From: an uncultured Oscillibacter sp.
GTDB lineage: Bacteria > Bacillota > Clostridia > Oscillospirales > Oscillospiraceae
DNA: 21,345 bases
NCBI GenBank assembly: GCA_910588175.1
Contig: CAJUQQ010000031.1
Span: 1-21,345 of the forward strand
Reading direction: 5' to 3'
Both the position numbers and the translations under genes were made by a program. Below are positions 16,594-21,345 of this stretch, one piece after another (position 1 is the first letter of the stretch; each line of letters starts with the position of its first letter). The notes under the pieces are model-generated. The model saw only the letters and a program-made list of their open reading frames with translations. It was not told the origin of the DNA and did not search any database.

Positions 16594-16637
16594 AAAAACC
16601 AAAACAAGGGCCAGCCGCCTTGCGCGGCGTTCCCTTT
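16594..16637 (-). ncRNA. Candidate short RNA convergent with the 25-codon gene
   Basis: Starting from the consensus promoter at 16644-16672, the transcript would fold into AGGG-GCCGC...GCGGC-CCCT (16607-16635) and then meet TTGTTTTGGTTTTT (16594-16606), a plausible terminator. Its end nearly abuts the end of the sense transcript; read-through would make it antisense to the peptide gene. This is predicted from promoter and hairpin only. Confidence 0.4.
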
Positions 16638-16643
16638 ATCCGC

Positions 16644-16672
16644 ATTATAGCAATTCTCAAAAGCGCTGTCAA
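16644..16672 (-). promoter_or_regulatory. Perfect consensus sigmaA promoter facing the 25-codon gene
   Basis: On the minus strand TTGACA (16667-16672), 17 bases, TATAAT (16644-16649). There is no protein gene directly downstream on this strand before the spoVAF-like gene, so the product should be an RNA. Confidence 0.82.
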
Positions 16673-16690
16673 GCTAGACGGCGCTTTTTT
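16659..16690. terminator. Bidirectional terminator overlapping the -35 of the facing promoter
   Basis: AAAAGCGC (16659-16666) and GTC pair with GAC and GCGC (16681-16684), flanked by TTTTTT on the plus strand and TTTT on the minus strand. It ends the minus-strand gene at 16690 and can stop plus-strand transcripts; the TTGACA box lies inside it. Confidence 0.7.
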
Positions 16691-17175
16691 CACGCCTGGG
16701 GCCGGAAGCCCAGCCCCGTCTGGATGGCCTCCATGGTCTGCTTGTCAAAGCGGTAGCTCAAATCACGGACGCCGATGGTGGATCCCTTCTTCCGGTACAG
16801 CCACAGCACGGAGGAATTCCGCATCTTCTGCTTCGGGGTGAAGCCGCCGCCGCACCCGGGGATGAAGGCCACATCCTTCAAGTTGTCATAGGACACCCGC
16901 TTGCTCCCCAGGACCAGGCCCCGCTCGTAAAACTGGGCGCTGCCGCTCCCCAGCTTCTTGGGAATCTCCACCAGCAGGGGACCAAATTCCGAATCCGCCG
17001 CCCCCTGGGCCCTGGGGCCCTCCCACTCCAGGACGAACTGCCCGCCGTGGCGGGCCGCCTGGGCCTCCGCCCCCGCCCGGCGCCGGGCCGCCTGCTTGTT
17101 CCAGCCCTTGGTCAGGGCCACGCTGAACCAGACAATAAAGGCAATCGCCAGGACAAACATGATCAGAGTAAACAT
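16690..17175 (-). CDS. Hypothetical protein with one N-terminal membrane segment
   Basis: The 161-residue protein starts MFTLIMFVLAIAFIVWFSVA, a membrane anchor (about residues 3-22). An Arg/Ala-rich linker and a soluble domain follow (about 75-155), containing QFYERGLVLGSKRVSYDNL and SVLWLYRKKGSTIGVRDLSY. The pattern of short beta strands and a C-terminal helix (DKQTMEAIQTGLGF) is reminiscent of bacterial PH-like domains, but this is only a guess. The start at 17175 is chosen because AAAGGAGA is 8-9 bases upstream and it begins exactly at the hydrophobic segment; an upstream extension to 17295 is proline- and glycine-rich and implausible. It may be transcribed from the minus-strand promoter at 17555-17583. 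A bidirectional terminator follows its stop. Confidence 0.72.
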   Translation of the reverse strand: MFTLIMFVLAIAFIVWFSVALTKGWNKQAARRRAGAEAQAARHGGQFVLEWEGPRAQGAADSEFGPLLVEIPKKLGSGSAQFYERGLVLGSKRVSYDNLKDVAFIPGCGGGFTPKQKMRNSSVLWLYRKKGSTIGVRDLSYRFDKQTMEAIQTGLGFRPQA

Positions 17176-17320
17176 AGGCTCTCTCCTTTTTCTAATTTCT
17201 CCGGGAATCCTTCCAAGTCCTCCCTCTTCCAGGGGGCGGGCCCCCGGACGCCCGCCCCCGCCGTATTGCATTCCACCGCAGCGGCCCGGGGGCAAAACGC
17301 CCCCAGACGGTCCGCCGGGT

Positions 17321-17360
17321 GAAAAACAAAAACGCCGTGCAGGTCAAACCCTACACAGCG
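17321..17360 (-). terminator. Strong terminator with no gene before it, possible end of a small RNA
   Basis: On the minus strand CGCTGTGTAGG pairs with CCTGCACGGCG (17333-17360) as 11 pairs if two G-U wobbles are allowed, followed by TTTTTGTTTTT (17321-17332). A second hairpin AAGCG/CGCTT lies at 17365-17376. Sequence resembling this stem and its T tract recurs on the plus strand at 17474-17548. The rest of 17176-17415 holds GC-rich palindromes and no gene I can support. Confidence 0.55.
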
Positions 17361-17415
17361 CGAGAAGCGAACGCTTTTCATGCGGACATAAGAATACAAC
17401 GGCAAAACCCGCCCC

Positions 17416-17444
17416 TTGCGCGAAGGGCCGGATTGTCGTATAAT
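17416..17444 (+). promoter_or_regulatory. SigmaA promoter of a candidate small RNA
   Basis: TTGCGC (17416-17421), 17 bases, TATAAT (17439-17444). The -35 lies in a near-palindrome, CCCTTGCGCGAAGGG, at the point from which the two related RNA segments diverge. Confidence 0.65.
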
Positions 17445-17450
17445 ATCCTC

Positions 17451-17547
17451 ATGCGGTGCGGCCTTGCGGCCGTTGTGTAGGTGGGTCTAGCACCTGTGCA
17501 GGACGGCGGGTGTTGGCGCATCCGCTGTCTGCCGCATTTTTGTTTTT
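17451..17547 (+). ncRNA. Candidate structured small RNA of about 97 bases
   Basis: The predicted transcript starts with ATGCGG (17451-17456) and ends with CCGCAT (17532-17537) plus TTTTGTTTTT, so its two ends can pair and be followed by a T tract. Inside are AGGTG/CACCT (17478-17495) and GCGGGTG/CATCCGC (17506-17525, one G-U pair) hairpins. No reading frame with a ribosome binding site is present. I did not recognise a known RNA family; SRP, 6S, tmRNA and tRNA features are absent. Confidence 0.45.
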
Positions 17548-17554
17548 CAGGTCG

Positions 17555-17583
17555 ATTATAGCAGGATTTCCCCGGCAATGCAA
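17555..17583 (-). promoter_or_regulatory. SigmaA promoter facing the candidate small RNA
   Basis: On the minus strand TTGCAT (17578-17583), 17 bases, TATAAT (17555-17560). It reads through the candidate RNA in antisense and on towards the gene at 16690-17175. Confidence 0.7.
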
Positions 17584-17592
17584 GCCCCTTCC

Positions 17593-17877
17593 CTACGGGC
17601 GCTTCGTCACTACCACGTGGAGCATGTCCCCCCGGCCCTTGCCCAGGGCCTTTCGGATGTCCTTCCGAACGCCGAGGATATAGGCGATGTTTCCCGCCTC
17701 GTCTTTTACGCCCATGTTTACGATGCTTCCCTCGTAGGGAATCCCGTCAAAGAGCGCACGGACCTTCACCCGGCCCGCGCCGAATTCCTCCCGGAGGTTC
17801 CAGGGAAAGACGATATAGGCTCCGCCGGTGTCCGGCAGCTCGTGGATGAGGGCGTCGAATTCGTACTTGTCCCGCAT
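17593..17877 (-). CDS. DUF1905 domain protein
   Basis: The 94-residue protein begins MRDKYEFDALIHELPDTGGA and fits the DUF1905 family of small all-beta proteins. Conserved features are YIVFPWNLREEFG, a VKVRALFDGIPYEGSIVNMG core, and the C-terminal YILGVRKDIRKALGKGRGD with a final beta strand MLHVVVTKR. The length is typical of stand-alone members. The start at 17877 has AAGGAGG 4-5 bases upstream; the longer frame to 17997 is low-complexity and rejected. The molecular role of the family is unknown. It lies alone, with repeat-rich non-coding DNA upstream and the facing promoter pair downstream. Confidence 0.88.
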   Translation of the reverse strand: MRDKYEFDALIHELPDTGGAYIVFPWNLREEFGAGRVKVRALFDGIPYEGSIVNMGVKDEAGNIAYILGVRKDIRKALGKGRGDMLHVVVTKRP

Positions 17878-18050
17878 GGGGCCTCCTTCTCCCCCGAATG
17901 GGGGGCTGATTCTCGCCCTTGCGGGCGGGGGAAGAATGGATACCAGCGATGGCTGGTGCAATGCACCCCCCATGTCATCGGAAGAAACTCCGCTCACTCC
18001 GTCCCCGCCTGACGGCGAGGACTGCGCTCAGCTCCGTTCCTTCCTCCTCT

Positions 18051-18102
18051 CCCCACGCGGCAGGCCGCGCGGGGGCCCCAGTTTTTCTTGCCAGAAGAAA
18101 AA
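18051..18102. other. Two adjacent hairpins in a gene-free interval
   Basis: CCCC-A-CGCGG pairs with CCGCG-C-GGGG (18051-18074), and TTTTTCTT pairs with AAGAAAAA (18082-18102). The whole interval 17878-18669 has no convincing gene; apart from these it holds R3 copy 2, a long hairpin at 18194-18228, a hairpin GCCCGC/GCGGGC with GGGGTTTT at 18332-18360, and two R2 copies. Confidence 0.5.
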
Positions 18103-18106
18103 GAGA

Positions 18107-18163
18107 CTGCGCCCGCAGGCGCGTGTCGGAGGCCAACCGCCGCGAAGCGGCGGCTCTTAGGCC
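18107..18163 (+). repeat. Structured repeat R3, copy 2
   Basis: This matches 16402-16459, with the same GCGCCCGCAGGCGC hairpin and CCGCCGC/GCGGCGG stem between AGGCC and TAGGCC. No peptide gene follows here, so R3 is an independent element and not just the leader of the 25-codon gene. Confidence 0.7.
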
Positions 18164-18193
18164 GGAGACAAACGGGCCGTGCACGGTCCACTG

Positions 18194-18228
18194 GGCGGCT
18201 CTTAATGGCTCCGCCATTTAGAGCCGCC
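18194..18228. other. Long perfect-like hairpin
   Basis: GGCGGCTCT pairs with AGAGCCGCC (9 pairs), then one T-T mismatch, then AATGGC with GCCATT (6 pairs), around a TCC loop. The GGCGGCTCTTA start also occurs in R3, so this may be a related element. Confidence 0.55.
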
Positions 18229-18446
18229 GCGTCCCCCTCGCGGGGAAAAGAGAAAAAGAAGTAATGCCCTGCGGGGGACGAGAGACGGGGGACGCGCAAG
18301 GGGTTCTGACCGGTTTTTACGCATGTCTCCTGCCCGCGGCGTGGTGCGGGCGGGGGTTTTGGAGGTTGAGGAATGGACCTAGCTCCTCTTTTCGCTGCCG
18401 CTCACCTGGCGGTATAGGGCGGATGTCCGCCTTTTCCGGGTCCGCT

Positions 18447-18558
18447 CTTCTATCAATAGACCACCCCGTGAGGCCTGACCCCCTGGTCAGGCCATTCCCT
18501 CAGAAATTGCCTTTCTACCGACAGAACACCCTGTAGGGGCCGCCGCCCTCGGCGGCCC
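18447..18558 (-). repeat. Two tandem R2 copies (3 and 4) with palindromes
   Basis: Reading the minus strand: a palindrome GGGCCGCC/GGCGGCCC (18537-18558); copy 3 with CCCTACAGGGTGTTCTGTC and GGTAGAA (18513-18538), which diverges after that point; a palindrome GGCCTGACC/GGTCAGGCC (18472-18493); then copy 4 with CCTCACGGGGTGGTC, TATTGATAGAAG (18447-18473). The alternation of palindrome and R2 core matches the layout at 9128-9204 and 14500-14574. Confidence 0.65.
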
Positions 18559-18669
18559 GTCCCCCCAGAACCTCCATGCTATCCATGGCCCTTCCCATCC
18601 AGCCGGGATTATGATATGCTGATATTGCAGCACCCAATTTTATATATTTTATAAAGAGGAGGACCGATT

Positions 18670-19026
18670 ATGCTGAGACCAAAGGAAGTCGTTCAATTAT
18701 GGGTAGACGCCTTTAACGCCGGGGACCCGGACGCCCTCGCCGCCTTGTACCACCCGGACGCGGTAAACCACCAGGTTGCAAACGATCCGGTCTGCGGCCG
18801 GGCCGCTATCCGCGAAATGTTCATCGGGGAGTTCGCCGCCGCTAAAATGGTCTGTATTGTGGAAAACCTCTTCGAGGATGGACAGTGGGCAATCTTAGAG
18901 TGGCGGGACGCGCCGGGCCTGCGGGGCTGCGGATTTTTCCAGGTAGCCGGCGGGAAGATCGTCTTTCAGCGGGGCTATTGGGACAAGCTCACCTTCCTGA
19001 GACAGCACGGGTTCCCCATGGAGTGA
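18670..19026 (+). CDS. SnoaL-like/NTF2-like small protein
   Basis: This 118-residue protein has the SnoaL-like (nuclear transport factor 2 fold) pattern: an N-terminal helix with VVQLWVDAFNAGDPDALAAL, then YHPDAVNHQVANDPVCGRAA, a helix REMFIGEF, and beta strands AILEWRDAPGLRGCGFFQVA and KIVFQRGYWDK. Such proteins bind small hydrophobic ligands or act as isomerases or hydrolases; no specific function can be assigned. GAGGAGG lies 8 bases before the ATG. The AT-rich stretch just upstream (18640-18655) could hold a promoter, but spacing to the ATG is too tight for a confident call. It converges on the BrkB gene with 7 bases between stop codons and no terminator between. Confidence 0.87.
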   Translation: MLRPKEVVQLWVDAFNAGDPDALAALYHPDAVNHQVANDPVCGRAAIREMFIGEFAAAKMVCIVENLFEDGQWAILEWRDAPGLRGCGFFQVAGGKIVFQRGYWDKLTFLRQHGFPME

Positions 19027-19033
19027 CCGCGCC

Positions 19034-19864
19034 TTACGCCTCCGCCTCTTTCCGCATGGACACCAGCGTCCCGTTGAGCTCCGCCCCTAAAATCAGCACG
19101 TTGGCGGACATGTAGAGCCAGATCATCAGCACCACCACCGTGCCGATGGACCCGTAGAGCAGGGAGTAATTGGCGAAGTTCTCCACATACATGGCGTACA
19201 GCCAGCTCAAGGCCATCCAGGCCGCCAGAGCCGCCAGGGTCCCGGGCCACAGGTCCCCCCAGGGCCGCCGGGCGTCCTGGGCCAGGGCGTAGAGAAAGAA
19301 CAGGGCGAAATAGCCCACCACCGCCGCTGCCGGAAAGCGCATCCGGGCCCACAGCTCCGCCAGAAACAGGGGCAGGCGGAAGTTTCCCACGGCGTAGCCC
19401 AGCAGCCGGTCGCCCACGGTCATAAGGACGAGGGTCAGGGTGATGGCGGAGATCAGCACCACGGTGTAGAGCAGGGTTTTCAGCCGGTGGGCCGCCGCCC
19501 GCTGGGGAGGGCCCAGATGATAGGCCGTCCGGACGGAGACCATCAGAGCGTTGGTGGCCCGCATGGGGAACCAGATGGAGAAGAACAGCCCGAAAACCAT
19601 CAGCTTGGGACTGGGGTTCCGGCCCACATGGAGGAGGTAGGCCCGCACGATGTCCACCACGTCCCGGGGCAGAAACTCCCCCAGGGCCAGGAGGATGGCG
19701 GTGACATTCAAATCCAGCAGGCCCAGCAGGGCGCTGATGAAGATCAAAAAGGGGAAAATCATAAACAGCAGATAGAAGGCCAGGGCGGCGCTCTGAACCC
19801 CCACACCGTGGCGGAAGTAGCGCTGTACGAGAAGATAGACGCCCCGGGACAGCTTGCGGGTCAT
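19034..19864 (-). CDS. YihY/BrkB-family membrane protein
   Basis: The 276-residue protein has about six hydrophobic segments and the family hallmarks: an N-terminal amphipathic start (KLSRGVYLLVQRYFRHGVGV), QSAALAFYLLFMIFPFLIF, a short loop with LPRDVVDIV, FGLFFSIWFPMRATNALM, and the C-terminal YGSIGTVVVLMIWLYMSANV with LILGAELNG. The family is widespread in inner membranes; it was once called ribonuclease BN, but transport or lipid-related roles are debated and the function is open. The start at 19864 has only a weak ribosome binding site (GGTGAT), yet residue similarity begins there. It follows the ArsC/Spx-like gene in the same direction after an 84-base gap holding a GGCGGAC/GTCCGCC hairpin. 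Confidence 0.9.
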   Translation of the reverse strand: MTRKLSRGVYLLVQRYFRHGVGVQSAALAFYLLFMIFPFLIFISALLGLLDLNVTAILLALGEFLPRDVVDIVRAYLLHVGRNPSPKLMVFGLFFSIWFPMRATNALMVSVRTAYHLGPPQRAAAHRLKTLLYTVVLISAITLTLVLMTVGDRLLGYAVGNFRLPLFLAELWARMRFPAAAVVGYFALFFLYALAQDARRPWGDLWPGTLAALAAWMALSWLYAMYVENFANYSLLYGSIGTVVVLMIWLYMSANVLILGAELNGTLVSMRKEAEA

Positions 19865-19948
19865 GGGGAAATCACCACACTTTCCAAATGAAACTAGGCG
19901 GCGGACACACCGGTCCGCCCCGGCGGGAAAATTCCTGGACGTTCCCCG

Positions 19949-20284
19949 TCACTCCCAGGTCTCCCAGATCTCGGGGTGATAACCCACCGTGGCCTCCTTG
20001 CCGTTGCGGACGATGGGGGTTTGAAAGAGGACCGGGTTTTCCAGCAGCTTCTCCTCCTGGGCGGCGGGGGTAAGGTAGGCCATGTACAAATCCTCATAGG
20101 CCCGGCATTTCGTGTTTACCAGGGCCTCGAATCCAAGTTTCTGCTTGACGGATTGGTACTCCCGGGGGGATAATCCCTTTGAGGGGAGATCGACGTACTG
20201 GAACTTGACGCGGCGCTCCTTGAACCAGCGCTGGGCCTTCTTCGTATCGAAGCACTTGGAGGAGCCGAAAATCTGAATGTTCAT
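19949..20284 (-). CDS. ArsC/Spx-like thioredoxin-fold protein
   Basis: The 111-residue protein starts MNIQIFGSSKCFDTKKAQRW, with the single active-site-like Cys11 followed by DTKKA as in the arsenate reductase (ArsC)/Spx family. Other landmarks are RRVKFQYVDLPSKGLSPREY, the helical middle and the FQTPIVRNGKEATVGYHPE segment with the family's cis-proline. There is no CxxC motif of classical Spx, and the arginines used by true arsenate reductases are not evident, so the substrate is uncertain; most such genes are annotated only as arsenate reductase family. The start at 20284 has AAGGAG 8 bases upstream; the longer start at 20305 would place the ribosome binding site inside the gene. It is divergent from the sirtuin gene. 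Confidence 0.88.
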   Translation of the reverse strand: MNIQIFGSSKCFDTKKAQRWFKERRVKFQYVDLPSKGLSPREYQSVKQKLGFEALVNTKCRAYEDLYMAYLTPAAQEEKLLENPVLFQTPIVRNGKEATVGYHPEIWETWE

Positions 20285-20309
20285 GGGACGTTCTCCTTCA
20301 CACAACTCT

Positions 20310-20317
20310 ATTATAAT
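20310..20317. promoter_or_regulatory. Palindromic ATTATAAT shared by divergent genes
   Basis: ATTATAAT contains TATAAT on both strands, located 26-37 bases from the two start codons (20284 minus, 20336 plus). It could be the -10 of both; neither direction has a good -35. Confidence 0.4.
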
Positions 20318-20335
20318 CCGCAGGGAGGGATCATT

Positions 20336-21052
20336 ATGACGGAAGCGGTCGAGACCTTAAAGACCTGGGCGGCGGAATCCAAAGCCATCGCCTTCTTCGG
20401 CGGCGCGGGGGTCAGCACGGAGTCCGGCATCCCGGATTTCCGCTCCACCGGAGGGCTCTATCATCAGGAGTGGAAGTATCCGCCGGAGACCATTTTAAGC
20501 CATACCTTCTACAAAAGCAACCCCGAGGAATTCTTCCGCTTTTACCGGGCCAAGATGCTGGCCCCCGGGGCCAAGCCCAACGCCGCCCATAAAAAGCTGG
20601 CGGAATGGGAGGCGGCGGGAAAGCTCACCGCCGTGGTCACCCAGAACATCGACGGGCTCCACCAGGCGGCGGGGAGCAAGCATGTCTGCGAGCTCCACGG
20701 CAGCGTCCACCGGAACTACTGCGAAAGGTGCGGGAAGTTCTACGGCCTGGACTTCATTCTGAACGGGACCGGGGTGCCCCGCTGTACCTGCGGCGGAACC
20801 GTCAAGCCCGACGTGGTGCTCTACGAGGAGGGCCTGGACCAGGCTGTGATGAACGACGCGGTGGACTCCATCGCCCGGGCGGACCTGCTGATCATCGGCG
20901 GCACCTCCCTGAACGTCTGGCCTGCGGCGGGGCTGATCAACTACTTCCGGGGAGAGCGGCTGGTCCTGATCAACAAGTCCGCCGTGGCCCGGGATCTCTC
21001 CGCGGGTCTTGTCATCACGGACCCCATCGGCGAGGTCATGGCCCGGCTGTAA
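20336..21052 (+). CDS. cobB: Sir2-family NAD-dependent protein deacylase (sirtuin)
   Basis: This 238-residue sirtuin removes acyl groups from lysines using NAD. Motifs are GAGVSTESGIPDFRS (24-38), TQNIDGLH (102-109), the catalytic His121 in ELHGS, a zinc site of two Cys pairs (Cys129 and Cys132 in CERC; Cys150 and Cys152 in CTC) and GGTSLNVWPAAGL near the NAD pocket. The length fits bacterial stand-alone sirtuins; the symbol follows common usage for the family, and the exact subclass is not resolved. The ribosome binding site is AGGGAGGG. It is divergent from the ArsC/Spx-like gene. A GC-rich hairpin without a T tract (21059-21083) follows the stop codon. Confidence 0.95.
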   Translation: MTEAVETLKTWAAESKAIAFFGGAGVSTESGIPDFRSTGGLYHQEWKYPPETILSHTFYKSNPEEFFRFYRAKMLAPGAKPNAAHKKLAEWEAAGKLTAVVTQNIDGLHQAAGSKHVCELHGSVHRNYCERCGKFYGLDFILNGTGVPRCTCGGTVKPDVVLYEEGLDQAVMNDAVDSIARADLLIIGGTSLNVWPAAGLINYFRGERLVLINKSAVARDLSAGLVITDPIGEVMARL

Positions 21053-21058
21053 GCGGAA

Positions 21059-21083
21059 GGCCCCTCCCCGGGAGGGAGGGGCC
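21059..21083. other. GC-rich hairpin after the sirtuin gene
   Basis: GGCCCCTC pairs with GAGGGGCC. It is followed by AGGAAAAAAA rather than T residues on the plus strand, so it is not a classical terminator for the sirtuin gene. Confidence 0.55.
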
Positions 21084-21116
21084 AGGAAAAAAATCGGGAA
21101 AAACGGAAAATGGGTG

Positions 21117-21145
21117 TTGACAACGGGAGCGGTTCTGGCTATAAT
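21117..21145 (+). promoter_or_regulatory. Consensus sigmaA promoter of the tRNA-Leu genes
   Basis: TTGACA (21117-21122), 17 bases, TATAAT (21140-21145): a perfect consensus, as expected for stable RNA. The mature tRNA begins 33 bases downstream of the -10. Confidence 0.9.
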
Positions 21146-21178
21146 GATCAAGCAGTCTTTTTTGGGGGACCGCGATAC

Positions 21179-21264
21179 GCGGCTGTGCTGGAACTGGTAG
21201 ACAGGCCAGCTTGAGGTGCTGGTGTCGATTCGACGTGTGGGTTCAAGTCCCGTCAGCCGCACCA
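21179..21264 (+). tRNA. tRNA-Leu (anticodon GAG)
   Basis: The acceptor stem is GCGGCTG with CAGCCGC, followed by A and an encoded CCA. The anticodon stem CCAGC/GCTGG holds the loop TTGAGGT, giving anticodon GAG. A long variable arm (TGTCG, ATT, CGACG) and the T loop GGTTCAAGTCC confirm a class II leucine tRNA of 86 bases including CCA. Confidence 0.96.
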
Positions 21265-21294
21265 AGGTCTTTTCCAAAAGACCGCCAACGCCAT

Positions 21295-21345
21295 GCGCGA
21301 GTGGTGGAATTGGCAGACTCGCTAGATTCAGGTTCTAGTGTCCTT
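21295..21345 (+). tRNA. tRNA-Leu (anticodon CAG), cut by the window end
   Basis: The sequence begins GCGCGAG, TG, then GTGGAATTGGCAGAC, a typical leucine D-arm. The anticodon stem CTAGA/TCTAG holds TTCAGGT, giving anticodon CAG. The variable arm, T-arm and acceptor end lie beyond the window. It follows the first tRNA after 30 bases, presumably in the same transcript. Confidence 0.93.

Noticed and set aside
17456..17683. A 75-codon plus-strand frame over the candidate small RNA
   Set aside because: No ribosome binding site, it crosses the T tract and the opposing promoter, and its composition is random.

Overview
The window is a high-GC (roughly 60% or more), densely coded chromosome segment of a spore-forming anaerobic Firmicute. 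I infer a clostridial gut bacterium of the Oscillospiraceae type (Flavonifractor/Lawsonibacter-like). The reasons are a GerA-family germination protein of SpoVAF type behind a sigmaG-like promoter, a ferredoxin-type [FeFe] hydrogenase, OmpR-type two-component systems, AGGAGG ribosome binding sites, sigmaA promoters with 17-18 bp spacers, and CCA-encoding tRNAs. The assignment rests on gene content and composition, not on a database search.

Layout. 1-5280, all on the minus strand: the start of a putative sensor kinase behind its response regulator; a 48-codon gene with its own promoter and terminator; then an operon of a DUF4340 membrane-anchored protein, a response regulator and a histidine kinase. 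Two exact tandem 11-mers sit just upstream of the -35 of that operon, as expected for an OmpR/PhoB-type operator. 5281-9100, plus strand: a stand-alone [FeFe] hydrogenase with a strong promoter, then an ECF sigma factor overlapping a zinc-finger anti-sigma factor. 9200-14310, minus strand: carA followed by carB, where carB continues in frame into a complete-length diaminopimelate epimerase (DapF) domain. This CarB-DapF fusion is the most unusual gene here, and the DapF part has Ala in place of the first catalytic Cys. 14830-16250, minus strand: spoVAF-like gene. 16250-18670: a non-coding-rich zone with small genes, convergent promoters, candidate small RNAs and structured repeats. 18670-21055: SnoaL-like protein, YihY/BrkB membrane protein, ArsC/Spx-like protein and a sirtuin. 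21117-end: a consensus promoter and two leucine tRNAs, GAG then CAG, the second cut by the window end.

How the parts relate. CarA and CarB make carbamoyl phosphate for pyrimidine and arginine synthesis; the fused DapF would link this to lysine and peptidoglycan precursor synthesis, if it is active. Three regulators are encoded next to membrane partners (two two-component systems and one sigma/anti-sigma pair), so much of the window concerns envelope or environmental sensing.

Non-coding structure is rich. Three dispersed repeat families were found by eye. R1 is 162 bp, two copies, with base-pair covariation, each copy bracketed by its own duplicated palindrome. R2 has a core of about 26-37 bp, four copies, normally sitting between GC-rich palindromes. 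R3 is about 58 bp, two copies, one of them in the leader of a 25-codon peptide gene. That peptide gene has a sequestered ribosome binding site and a perfect consensus promoter pointing back at it, a layout reminiscent of type I toxin-antitoxin loci. A second convergent-promoter module lies about 1 kb away.
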